Positions 37,833 through 45,592 of a stretch of DNA of 64,000 nt are shown one piece after another. The notes below the pieces were generated by a model that saw only the letters and a program-made list of their open reading frames with translations, was not told where the DNA came from and searched no databases. This stretch comes from Nesterenkonia alkaliphila (GTDB taxonomy: Bacteria; Actinomycetota; Actinomycetes; Actinomycetales; Micrococcaceae). The stretch lies in the NCBI RefSeq assembly GCF_009758175.1, contig NZ_WRPM01000031.1:62001-126000 (forward strand). Direction: 5' to 3'. The translations under genes were made by a program, and so were the position numbers. How positions within the stretch are numbered: the first letter of the stretch is position 1; every line of letters starts with the position of its first letter.

Positions 37833-38831
37833 ATGGGGACTACGAGAGTGAGCGGGAACCAGATGACGACTACGACAACCACCGGCAAGGCTGTTGAGGT
37901 GAAGCAGTCCAGGATCAATCCTGATGATCCGCGCTTCATCCGAGCTATCACCATCGGGGTGTGCTTCGCCGGCCTTGTGGCCTTTCTGATCAGCTTCGTG
38001 GCACTGATGGAGGTCGCCGCCTGGTTGGGGCTGCCGATGTGGATGCACTGGGGAGTCCCGGCATTCATCGACACCGCCATTCTGGTCTACGCCGGGTCGG
38101 TGCTGATCCATAAGGCCCGGGGTGAGAAGACCTGGCCCTCGTGGCTGCTGCTGGGCACATTCACTGTGGTCTCGATGATCGCTAATACCGCCCATGCGCT
38201 CTCATATGCTCACACGCTCTCGGAGCATTGGCAGGGCCTGGTGGGCGCTGGGGTCGCGGCAATGGTCCCGGTGGCGGTATTCGCCGCTACCGAGCAGCTG
38301 GCCCGGGTCGCAGTGGAGGATCCGGTCTCGCGTCGCAAGGAGCTTCAGGCAGAAGCTGAGTGGGCTGCCCAGCACGCAGAGCGAGAGCGCAAACAGCTGG
38401 AAATGGAAGCGGAGCGGGAACGCGCCCGGCAAGAGGCAGAGATCGCCCAGGAAGAGCACAAGGCTCGGATCGAGAAACTGCGCCTGGAACGGGATCTCAT
38501 GCTCAAACGAGCTTCCAAAGAGGCAGATACCCCCTCATCGTCCCCAGCCCCTACTGAGTCGGCCACAGGCCCTCACCTCAGGGCAGTAGAGGACACCACC
38601 ACCAAGACACCGACCACCGGGAAGACCGACCAGGCCGAGGTCACAGACTACGTTGCCCAGCTGGTGGTCAAGGGCAAGCGGGTCAGTGGTGGAGCCCTGG
38701 CACGGCACTTCGGGTTCAGCGATAAGACCGGACGCCGCCGCCTGGAAGATCTAAAAGAGAGCCGCCCGGAGATCTTCGAGACCGAGGGCGCACAAGCACA
38801 CCTGAATGCCGCCGAGCGGGAGGTGGCCTGA
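37833..38831 (+). CDS. DUF2637-like membrane protein with coiled coil and C-terminal HTH
   Basis: The 332-aa protein (alternative start ATG 37863 with GAGCGGGA upstream) has four hydrophobic segments between about 35 and 165 and the spacer WGVPAFIDTAILVYAG typical of DUF2637/Spd-type proteins. A long Glu/Arg-rich coiled coil (about 180-240) and a C-terminal winged-helix-like end, KRVSGGALARHFGFSDKTGRRRL, follow. Spd and DUF2637 proteins are linked to plasmid spread in streptomycetes. The HTH fused to the membrane part would tether DNA to the membrane. Confidence 0.65.
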   Translation: MGTTRVSGNQMTTTTTTGKAVEVKQSRINPDDPRFIRAITIGVCFAGLVAFLISFVALMEVAAWLGLPMWMHWGVPAFIDTAILVYAGSVLIHKARGEKTWPSWLLLGTFTVVSMIANTAHALSYAHTLSEHWQGLVGAGVAAMVPVAVFAATEQLARVAVEDPVSRRKELQAEAEWAAQHAERERKQLEMEAERERARQEAEIAQEEHKARIEKLRLERDLMLKRASKEADTPSSSPAPTESATGPHLRAVEDTTTKTPTTGKTDQAEVTDYVAQLVVKGKRVSGGALARHFGFSDKTGRRRLEDLKESRPEIFETEGAQAHLNAAEREVA

Positions 38832-38834
38832 ACC

Positions 38835-39209
38835 ATGAACGCTCTGATCGGCAAGGTCAGCTCAGACCCAGGGCCAGTCGTCTTCCATCATCCAGACGCC
38901 CCAGTGCGAACCTTAGTGGAGACCGTCTACGAGTTCCCGCAGCCGGTTGATGAGCCGCTGTACCTGCGCTACGGCGACGGTTGGCGGCTGGTGAATGACT
39001 GGCACATGGCCCGGATCAGCGAGGACAGCATGGGCCTGAGCATCACCGTCTCAGGAACCCACTACCTCCAGAACGGGGAGTCCAAGTACGCGACTGGCCT
39101 CTGGCATCCGCTGGACCCTCCCGGTGCCCGGTGGAGTTCCACCGAGCACATTCCCAACGTGGTCGCGGCAATCCTCGCCTGGCACAAGAACGAGCAGGAG
39201 GAGGGCTGA
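38835..39209 (+). CDS. Unknown 124-aa ICE protein
   Basis: It starts at ATG 38835 behind GGGAGGTGG, four bases after the previous stop. The product is soluble, probably beta-rich (YLRYGDGWRLVNDWHM, GLSITVSGTHYL), with no recognised motif. It is co-directional and tightly packed with its neighbours. Confidence 0.6.
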   Translation: MNALIGKVSSDPGPVVFHHPDAPVRTLVETVYEFPQPVDEPLYLRYGDGWRLVNDWHMARISEDSMGLSITVSGTHYLQNGESKYATGLWHPLDPPGARWSSTEHIPNVVAAILAWHKNEQEEG

Positions 39210-39212
39210 GAC

Positions 39213-39320
39213 ATGTCGGGCACCATCCACGCGTTGATCTACCAGGTCCACAACGGTGAGGCAATACTCAGCCCGGGGCCGCTGCGGCTCAACGCACCGG
39301 AGGTAGATCGTGAGTATTGA
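39213..39320 (+). CDS. Small 35-aa ICE protein
   Basis: The ATG at 39213 follows a very strong GGAGGAGGG ribosome site and the frame runs to TGA 39318-39320, overlapping the next gene's start by 11 bases. Product: MSGTIHALIYQVHNGEAILS then 15 more residues. Its role may be translational coupling to the replication-like gene. It has no recognised homology. Confidence 0.5.
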   Translation: MSGTIHALIYQVHNGEAILSPGPLRLNAPEVDREY

Positions 39321-40611
39321 GGCGTTGAACTATGCGGTGCGGCTGGGGGATGCCCTGGCGAAGCTGGGCGAGAAGAAAGTCACCGCTACTGAGGCACTGC
39401 TGCTGATGCACTTGTGCAATCACGTGGACTCGCAGTGGCGTTGGAAGTCTGACAAGGCCACACTGGCCCGGCGGTGCATCACTACTACCAGGACAGTCCA
39501 GACTGGGCTGAGCAAGTTCGAGATGTGGGGTCTGATCTCTCTGGTGCGCTCTGTAGGTCACCGTGGCCAGGACGTGGCCGGCTTCGAGTTCTGGGTCCAT
39601 GAGGCGGCTCTCCAGCAGCTGATTACTGACCCGGAGGGGTTCTTCAACTACCTGGAAGCAGCTGAGACCGACGAAAGTGCCGTTGAAGAACCCCCAGGTC
39701 AGGGTAGGTCGGAAAATTCTTCCACCCCAGAGTCGGGCCTGTGGATAACTGGGTCGGAAAATTCTTCCACCCCCATGAACATTAGGGAGGAAAATTTTTC
39801 CACCCTGGCTGGGTCGGAAAAAAATGCAGGCTCCGATGTCGAAAATTTCCACCCTCAACGCGCGCGCACGTCCTCTAACCATCGCTTAAACCCTCAATCC
39901 TCCTCCTCAAGTCCTCCTGGTGAGCACAGAGGCGGGACCGGCAGATCTTCGGAGGAGGAGGACGAGAAGATCCCGGAGGGGGAGACTCCGGTGGGGCCAG
40001 CGCCTGCGGCGGCTGTCCCTGCACCGGAGCCGATGGACAACCGGCCTTACCGGGATGTTCCTCTGGCTCATGTCTCAGCGTTGGTGGAGCGCCACACCGG
40101 GGTGCGGGTGGGGTCACGCTCCACGCTGGAGGCGTTGGTCGATGAGATCTTCAGCCGGGCCAGCGGTCGGGTGGTGAGCCCGTTGGGGCTGATTGCAGCG
40201 GCGTTGCGCAACGCTCCCCAGGGGTGGGCTGAGTGGATCGCGCAGCGGTCCCAACCCTCAGCTCGGGGGTCGGGTACTGGGGTGGTGTGCCCGCTGCCGG
40301 CTCATGCCAAGAACGGGTATATGCGCTCGAACTGTCCGCAGTGCTCGGGTAAGGGCACCTGGCAGGTGGAGTTCCCTGACCGGCTGACCCCGGAGATCTT
40401 CAACGCGTTGCCGGAGAAGCACCGTCGCAACGCCCTTGCCGTCGGGGTCGAGGTCAGTCAGGAGGCGACCGAGGAGGAAATGCGACGGCTGAGGTTCAGG
40501 GATCTGCCACGGCAACAACAGCGAAGTGAAGCACCGGTGGGCACCCGGGTAAGGGATCAGCAGGAGACGGGACGGGATACCAGCTATGAGCGCAGCAGAG
40601 CACACACCTGA
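39310..40611 (+). CDS. Replication-initiator-like protein with internal iterons
   Basis: The 433-aa protein starts at GTG 39310 (GGAGGT site). The N-terminal 100 residues look like a winged-helix domain of plasmid initiators (KVTATEALLLMHLCNHVD, KATLARRCITTTRTVQTGL). Residues about 130-215 are low-complexity and encoded by AT-rich repeats that resemble an origin. The C-terminal part has a helical domain and a zinc-like CPLPAH-x10-CPQC group near 325-345. I infer an autonomous replication initiator for the ICE. It could instead be a DnaD/helicase-loader-like accessory protein. Confidence 0.55.
   Translation: MSIEALNYAVRLGDALAKLGEKKVTATEALLLMHLCNHVDSQWRWKSDKATLARRCITTTRTVQTGLSKFEMWGLISLVRSVGHRGQDVAGFEFWVHEAALQQLITDPEGFFNYLEAAETDESAVEEPPGQGRSENSSTPESGLWITGSENSSTPMNIREENFSTLAGSEKNAGSDVENFHPQRARTSSNHRLNPQSSSSSPPGEHRGGTGRSSEEEDEKIPEGETPVGPAPAAAVPAPEPMDNRPYRDVPLAHVSALVERHTGVRVGSRSTLEALVDEIFSRASGRVVSPLGLIAAALRNAPQGWAEWIAQRSQPSARGSGTGVVCPLPAHAKNGYMRSNCPQCSGKGTWQVEFPDRLTPEIFNALPEKHRRNALAVGVEVSQEATEEEMRRLRFRDLPRQQQRSEAPVGTRVRDQQETGRDTSYERSRAHT
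39707..39855 (+). repeat. AT-rich iterons plus DnaA box inside the initiator gene (candidate oriV)
   Basis: Two perfect 22-bp copies (39707-39728, 39752-39773) contain the palindrome-like core GGAAAATTCTTCC. Variants follow at 39786-39806 (GGAAAATTTTTCC), 39812-39825 (half copy) and 39837-39855 (CGAAAATTTCC). A perfect DnaA box, TGTGGATAA, lies at 39740-39748 between the first two. Origins inside rep coding sequence are known for RepA_N-type plasmids. Confidence 0.6.
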
Positions 40612-41548
40612 CGGGGCACACACACCTGGCGGGGCAGTGGACCCGTTCACCGGTGAGCAGCTTTTGGAGGCCGGGAAGACTGCCGGGCGCATGGTGATCC
40701 GGCCGATGATGCAGCGAGCTGGGCTGCTGCGGTTCTGGGAAGACGTTCTTGGGGAAACGGTGGCTGGTGCATGGCAGTCCCGGTACAGCTTCGATCCGGC
40801 TATCGGGTCTCTGCAAGCCTGGGTGAACAGGATCGGTCATAACCAGGCGGTGACTCGTATCCATGCTGAGGTCAACAAGCACGGGGATCTGTTGCCCGAG
40901 CGGCCCAGTGGCGATGGTGAGTCCGGGTACACGGTCGAGGAGCAGCTGGCCAATGCTGCCTCGCGGGTGTGGGAGCACCGGGACCAGTACGGTGATCCGG
41001 CAGTGGAGACCGCAGAGGCCTTAGCGGTGGAGTCCTGGTTGCAGCCCATCCTTGGTACTGCTTCGGCGGTGATGGACCAGGAGGTGTTCATCCACGGGCT
41101 GGCCACTCATTTGCATTTCCACACCGATACCAAGCAAGCAGCAGCGGCTTTTGGGATCAGTGAGGCCCGGGTCAGGGAGTTCAAACGGACCCTGGAGCTG
41201 TATTGCCAGGTGATTCTGAACGCCTGGCACAAGCACGCCGAGCTTCAGGGGAAGCCGGCCCGGGTGCGGGATCTGATCTCTTGTCTGCCCGAGATCGGAG
41301 TGGCGGGGTCGTGGACTACGAAAATGGCCCGAGCTATCGCCTCTTACCCGGGCAGCTGGCAGAAGATCCCGGTCTCTCATGTGCAGGAGCAGACCGGTTG
41401 GACCTACAACACTGCCCGGCAGTACCTGGCCACGACGGTGCGGCTGCTGAGTGTGGCTTGGGGCGTGATCGACGGGACTGTGCCCATTGAACTTCGCCGG
41501 GCCACAGACGAAGAACATCCCCGGGTACGGGAAGAGAAAGCCGCGTAG
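40586..41548 (+). CDS. ECF-sigma-like protein encoded by the ICE
   Basis: The 320-aa protein has at residues 49-93 a stretch matching sigma region 2: FWEDVLGETVAGAW, then SFDPAIGSLQAWVNRIGHNQ, equivalent to the core-binding and -10-recognition helices. A helix-turn-helix at about 180-205 (KQAAAAFGISEARVREFKRTL) would be region 4. A C-terminal extension of 100 residues includes a second HTH-like TGWTYNTARQYLATTVRLL. It overlaps the end of the previous gene by 26 bp. It may direct RNA polymerase to ICE promoters. Sigma-like DNA-binding without core binding is the alternative. Confidence 0.55.
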   Translation: MSAAEHTPDGAHTPGGAVDPFTGEQLLEAGKTAGRMVIRPMMQRAGLLRFWEDVLGETVAGAWQSRYSFDPAIGSLQAWVNRIGHNQAVTRIHAEVNKHGDLLPERPSGDGESGYTVEEQLANAASRVWEHRDQYGDPAVETAEALAVESWLQPILGTASAVMDQEVFIHGLATHLHFHTDTKQAAAAFGISEARVREFKRTLELYCQVILNAWHKHAELQGKPARVRDLISCLPEIGVAGSWTTKMARAIASYPGSWQKIPVSHVQEQTGWTYNTARQYLATTVRLLSVAWGVIDGTVPIELRRATDEEHPRVREEKAA

Positions 41549-41583
41549 ACAGCCACCATCGACCGGGATAAGGAATACCACTC

Positions 41584-42153
41584 ATGAGTAAGAGCTACCA
41601 ACCACCGTTCATCAAGACCTCAGACCAACCCGGGGTGGGCACCCATGTCTTTGTGGTGGGCGAGTCTTCCCGGGCGTTCTCCGGCCCAGAATGGATCGGC
41701 ACTGTGGCCACCCCTGATGCGGATGCCAGCAGTGGCGAACGGTACGTCGTGGTGGCCCCGGATCGGGCAGCAGGAGACTGCGCTACGTTCGATCAGGCGG
41801 TGGACCGGATGCTGGTGGCCAACGGGCACCGGCCCCCGACAGTAGACCCTGTTGAGGCGGATCTGATCGAGTACGGCATTGACTCCAATGTGTTCAAAGA
41901 CTGGCAGCAGATTCACAGCGACTTCAAGCTCCAGGACGCGGACGGCACCCGCAGAGTCATGGCGCTCAGTGGGAATCGAGGCTCTGTGCTGACTCCCTGG
42001 AGAGGGCCAGAAGCTGCCAGCAACGCCACAGACCCCGGAGCCCCGAGTCGCGGACGGTCTCGGCCCCGCACAGCAGCTGAGCAGCTGCCAGAGGGCTATC
42101 AGAGCCCCGCCCCCGGTGGCCCCAGCGTTGGTGAGCCGGGGTGGGGCCGATGA
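41584..42153 (+). CDS. Unknown ICE protein with C-terminal QLPxGY/GP tail
   Basis: The 189-aa protein starts behind AAGGA. It has a compact N-terminal domain (about 120 residues, HVFVVGESSRAFSGPEWIG) and a Pro/Gly-rich tail. The tail contains AAEQLPEGYQSP and ends GEPGWGR. The same tail words recur in proteins at 56575, 59174 and 60223. Function unknown. Confidence 0.6.
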   Translation: MSKSYQPPFIKTSDQPGVGTHVFVVGESSRAFSGPEWIGTVATPDADASSGERYVVVAPDRAAGDCATFDQAVDRMLVANGHRPPTVDPVEADLIEYGIDSNVFKDWQQIHSDFKLQDADGTRRVMALSGNRGSVLTPWRGPEAASNATDPGAPSRGRSRPRTAAEQLPEGYQSPAPGGPSVGEPGWGR

Positions 42154-42467
42154 GCCCTGAAACCTTGGGGTTTGTCGCCGCAGCCTGGGTGATCACCGGT
42201 GCAGTGATGGCCTGGTCATTCTTCGAGCTGTGGCGTGAGGAGCAGGACCAGAAGTACCGGACCAAGTTTGCCCGGCTGACACTGGTAGCTCTGCCCGTCG
42301 GGGGCCTTTGGCTGCTGGTGGGGGCGTGGTTACTGATCCGGGACTGGGCGCATGAGACCGCAGCCTCCCGATCCACCGGGGAGTCCAGGCGTTCATTCTT
42401 TGGAGATCTCATGGGAAATAACCGCAAACGGGTACCTGTGGCAGCGGATGAGAGGCAGAGCGTGTGA
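42150..42467 (+). CDS. Small two-TM membrane protein A
   Basis: The 105-aa protein begins at ATG 42150, overlapping the previous stop. It has two hydrophobic helices (about 8-28 and 45-67) separated by a charged loop with KFARLTLVALPVGGLWLL. It is a tandem paralogue of the next gene and probably a secretion-channel accessory. Confidence 0.6.
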   Translation: MSPETLGFVAAAWVITGAVMAWSFFELWREEQDQKYRTKFARLTLVALPVGGLWLLVGAWLLIRDWAHETAASRSTGESRRSFFGDLMGNNRKRVPVAADERQSV

Positions 42468-42748
42468 TGGGCGTAGAGACGGTATTAGGGATCAGCGTGA
42501 TGTGGCTGTTCGTCGGGATGGGCTCGGTGTGGGTCTTCCTGGATCTGTGGGGGCAATCGACCCGGGCTGAGGACCGGTGCCGGTTCGCCAGGTTGACTGT
42601 AACGGCTCCTTTTTTGGGACCAGTGTGGCTGCTGCTTGGTGTGGCAGCTACATCCCGGGGCTCATCAGCAGATGCGCAGCCCGCCAGGCGGCACTGGCCT
42701 GGGGAGTTCAGGGATTTCCTCAATGACCTCACCGGACCAGATGCCTAA
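42464..42748 (+). CDS. Small two-TM membrane protein B (paralogue of A)
   Basis: The 94-aa protein (GTG 42464 or ATG 42467) overlaps the stop of gene A. It shares with A the pattern of helix 1, charged loop, then FARLTV-x-WLL-x-G. The duplication suggests a heteromeric pair in the membrane. Confidence 0.58.
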   Translation: MMGVETVLGISVMWLFVGMGSVWVFLDLWGQSTRAEDRCRFARLTVTAPFLGPVWLLLGVAATSRGSSADAQPARRHWPGEFRDFLNDLTGPDA

Positions 42749-42776
42749 AGACAGAATTGGATCAGCGGCAGGAGAG

Positions 42777-43133
42777 ATGATGAGTACTGATCAGCCGAGC
42801 ACTGAGAACACCACTGAGATCGAGCAGGCAGCTTCACTGGACACTGAGGCTGACCAGCTGGAGGAGCCGATCACCGAAGACGAGGTGATGGATGATCCTT
42901 GGGCCGAAGAGGTAGAGCGGTCAAAGCGCCGGCCAGGGCTGTTGGCCCGTGGCCGTGCGCGGTGGCGGCGCGGCTGGGTGCACTACTTGACGCACAGTGT
43001 CCCAGCTGATGACGACGGGCCAGAGAACCTGCCCACGATTCTCCAGGGCACCAGGGGCAGGATCATCTTCGCTGTGGCCACTGCTTGTGTGATGGTTCTT
43101 TGGATGATCGCTCTGGTCGCAATCGTGTTCTGA
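42777..43133 (+). CDS. Acidic single-TM membrane protein
   Basis: The 118-aa protein (ATG 42777 or 42780, GGAG upstream) has a long acidic N-terminus, a basic patch KRRPGLLARGRARWRRGW (about 60) and one C-terminal hydrophobic helix (about 95-118). This is the layout of small bitopic secretion subunits. About 100 bp of non-coding DNA follows. Confidence 0.58.
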   Translation: MMSTDQPSTENTTEIEQAASLDTEADQLEEPITEDEVMDDPWAEEVERSKRRPGLLARGRARWRRGWVHYLTHSVPADDDGPENLPTILQGTRGRIIFAVATACVMVLWMIALVAIVF

Positions 43134-43185
43134 TCCGCGCGTGATCTCTATCTGACATACGTCCCGGGCTGCTGAGCGCCCATTT

Positions 43186-43212
43186 CACCGGCGAGCAGGG
43201 TGTTTGCCGGTG
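43186..43212 (+). promoter_or_regulatory. Hairpin in the leader of the secretion operon
   Basis: CACCGGC (43186-43192) and GCCGGTG (43206-43212) form a 7-bp stem with a 13-base loop, ending 20 bases before a GTG start and next to its GGAGGAGG site. It could modulate translation or processing. Confidence 0.4.
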
Positions 43213-43232
43213 AGTGATGGAGGAGGCCAGCG

Positions 43233-43979
43233 GTGCTGGAGAACATTGATACCTCAGGCAGTGGGCTGGGGCACATCAACATGATCGCCGGGTGGATGAT
43301 GGGCACAGCGGCAGTGCTGCTGGTGATCGGCGGGGTATTAGCTGCGTTGCGTTGGGCCAGCGGCAAGGTGATCGCTAACAGTGAGAACAGTGCTGCTGGA
43401 TTCCGTGGGATCTATCTGTGTTTGGCGGCAGCGTTGGTGCTGGGCAGTTTGGGAGGCGCGATCCAGTGGACGTCGTCTTCTGCGGCAACAGCGAGTGACG
43501 GGGGAGTGCTGGTCAACGAGGCCGGACCAGGACATGTCAACGTCCACCTGGAGGAACCAGCCTCGCAGTGCTTGAACACCGTCACAGTCTCTGGGGACTG
43601 GCACCGAGCAGGTTCATTTGGTGGCCAGGACGCGCATATCCCGCCTGAGCAGGAACACGAGTGGATGGTCGCAGAACTTGATCGCCTTGGTGCGTTCGAT
43701 CTTGCTGCCAGTGAGGCCTCCACCAGGACTCTGGGCTGGCTTTGGCACCATTCCAGCGCTCCAGCCTCTGGGTGGCAAGATGCAGGGCACCCCTCCACTT
43801 GGGATGACACAGGCTACATATCGAGATATTCCTGGCGTCCTGACGGCGGTGGCGGGGATTGCACCCGGTCCAACACGAATCCCGCCCCTGGCTCTGAGAT
43901 CGAGGTGATCGTGCTGGACACCAGCCCCTCGATGAGTGCCCTCTACATCATCTACACCATTCCTGTTCCCGGGGACTAG
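43233..43979 (+). CDS. T4SS-associated membrane protein
   Basis: The 248-aa protein starts at GTG 43233 behind GGAGGAGG. Two hydrophobic helices (about 17-40 and 60-78) are followed by an external, Trp/His/Ser-rich domain with two Cys (about residues 113 and 210) that could pair. It is the first gene of the secretion block. The two-helix head resembles that of the small protein encoded next, so it may be a pilin-like fusion or channel component. Confidence 0.55.
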   Translation: MLENIDTSGSGLGHINMIAGWMMGTAAVLLVIGGVLAALRWASGKVIANSENSAAGFRGIYLCLAAALVLGSLGGAIQWTSSSAATASDGGVLVNEAGPGHVNVHLEEPASQCLNTVTVSGDWHRAGSFGGQDAHIPPEQEHEWMVAELDRLGAFDLAASEASTRTLGWLWHHSSAPASGWQDAGHPSTWDDTGYISRYSWRPDGGGGDCTRSNTNPAPGSEIEVIVLDTSPSMSALYIIYTIPVPGD

Positions 43980-44069
43980 AGCCGGTGACATGCGCCGGCT
44001 GTGAGGGGCCGGTAGAGCAGGTGGACAGCGCAACGGGACTGTCCCCTGATACCGAGAGGAACTTTGATC

Positions 44070-44381
44070 ATGATCAACGCACTGTACATCCAGGCCGGAG
44101 GCGGAGGGATCAACCCTGGGGTCAGCCCCAACATGGGAGCACCCTGGGTTCAGAACTTCCTCCAGACGTTCGCTGGGCAGATCATCGGTACCGCGATTGT
44201 CTGTTTCGTGATTACCGCTGTGATCGGGCTGATCGTCTGGGGCGGGTCCAAGATGTTCGGCGCTTCGGCCGGACAGTCAATGGGCATCCAGGGGTTCATC
44301 GTCTCCCTGGTCGCGGCTCTGTTGGTGGGCTCCATCGGTGGGGCAATCATGTGGTTCTCCGGCTGGAACCTCTTCGGGTGA
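44070..44381 (+). CDS. VirB2-like small membrane subunit
   Basis: The 103-aa protein starts at ATG 44070 (GAGAGGA site). It has a Gly-rich head and two hydrophobic helices (about 35-60 and 75-98) joined by a short loop, KMFGASAGQSMG. This size and topology are those of VirB2/TrbC-type conjugative pilins, though no signal peptide is evident. Confidence 0.6.
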   Translation: MINALYIQAGGGGINPGVSPNMGAPWVQNFLQTFAGQIIGTAIVCFVITAVIGLIVWGGSKMFGASAGQSMGIQGFIVSLVAALLVGSIGGAIMWFSGWNLFG

Positions 44382-44437
44382 GTGGTGAGGCGAAGCCCAG
44401 CAGCTAGGCAGCAGCCCACCGGCACTGAGGAACAGTG

Positions 44438-45568
44438 ATGATGGATTCATTTGTCGTGGTTGGCATCGGCGGACTGATCCCCGATCCTTTCGAGGATTGG
44501 GGTGAATCGTTCCGTGCCCTGTTGGCTCAGTCGATCAACTCCTTTGCCCACGCCTCGTGGGAGTTCATCGCAGGAGCTTTCGGGGATGCCACCAGCTTCA
44601 CTCCCTCCGGGGATGCTGATTCCTGGTGGATCGCGGTGATGGGAGGCACTGTCAATGTGACAGGCGCTGATACCTACACGATCCACTACCCAGGGATGCT
44701 TAACGTGATGGTGCTGGCGATGCTGCCGATCTTGATCATCTTCCTCACGTTCCAGATCATCCTGTCACTGTTCCGGGCCTCAACAGCTGGGATGATCAGG
44801 GCGTTTGCGTCAGCGGTGTTGGCGGTCCCGGCCACCTACGTCACGGCGGGCCTGGTGTTCATGGGGCTGCGGGCCACTGACGCTATGGCGTTGTGGATTC
44901 TGCAGGCCGGCACCGATGAGACCTCGGGTGAGGATATCGGGGTTGCCGGGATCATGCGCTTGGTGGGCTTCTGGTACAACCCGCACGAGGACGAAGTCGT
45001 TGTTGATACCAATTACGAGCTGTGGGCAATGGCCGGTATCGCTGATGAGCCCGGGGCGATCCTGCTGCCATTCTTGGTCAGTTTCGGGCTTCTGATCTGC
45101 TGCGGGATCTTGATGCTGATGATGATCTTCCGCACCGTGGCGGTGCTGACACTGGCGATGTTCACCCCTATTGCCATATTCAGTCTGAGCTTCGAGGCGG
45201 CGAAGTCGATCTTCTCCAAGTGGATCAGTGTGGAAGTCGCGCTGATGCTGGCCAAACCTGTTGCGGCTGCGATTGTGCAGTTCGGGCTGACTATGGCCTC
45301 CATCGGCTCGGACTGGGTGCAGCTGGTTGCTGGGGCGGCACTGATCGTGATCGCCTCCGCTATGCCGCTGCTGATGCTGGCGTTTGTGAGCTTCATGACC
45401 CCGGAGGGCAACCGCGCGATGGAAGCAGCAGGTGTAGCTGCCGCCGCTGGCGGTGGCCGGCGGATAAGCGGAGTCGGCCGTGGCGCTGCCCGGACAGCAA
45501 CACGGACCGGTGGCCGGGTGCTGCGCGGCGGTGGCCGGATGATCACCCGAAGCGTTCGGCGTCGGTAA
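44438..45568 (+). CDS. VirB6/TrbL-like polytopic channel protein
   Basis: The 376-aa protein has six or so hydrophobic segments between about 85 and 320, preceded by an amphipathic head. The C-terminus is Gly/Arg-rich (GGGRRISGVGRGAARTATR), basic and probably cytoplasmic. Such TrbL/VirB6 proteins form the inner-membrane part of the DNA channel. Starts at 44435 (GTG), 44438 and 44441 are all in frame; GAGGAA at 44426-44431 favours the ATGs. Confidence 0.68.
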   Translation: MMDSFVVVGIGGLIPDPFEDWGESFRALLAQSINSFAHASWEFIAGAFGDATSFTPSGDADSWWIAVMGGTVNVTGADTYTIHYPGMLNVMVLAMLPILIIFLTFQIILSLFRASTAGMIRAFASAVLAVPATYVTAGLVFMGLRATDAMALWILQAGTDETSGEDIGVAGIMRLVGFWYNPHEDEVVVDTNYELWAMAGIADEPGAILLPFLVSFGLLICCGILMLMMIFRTVAVLTLAMFTPIAIFSLSFEAAKSIFSKWISVEVALMLAKPVAAAIVQFGLTMASIGSDWVQLVAGAALIVIASAMPLLMLAFVSFMTPEGNRAMEAAGVAAAAGGGRRISGVGRGAARTATRTGGRVLRGGGRMITRSVRRR

Positions 45569-45592
45569 AGCACGGAAAGGACACAGAATCCT

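Noticed and set aside
39707-39855. Possible CRISPR-like array
   Set aside because: Copies vary, spacing is irregular (45, 34, 26 and 25 bp) and no cas genes are present; iterons fit better.
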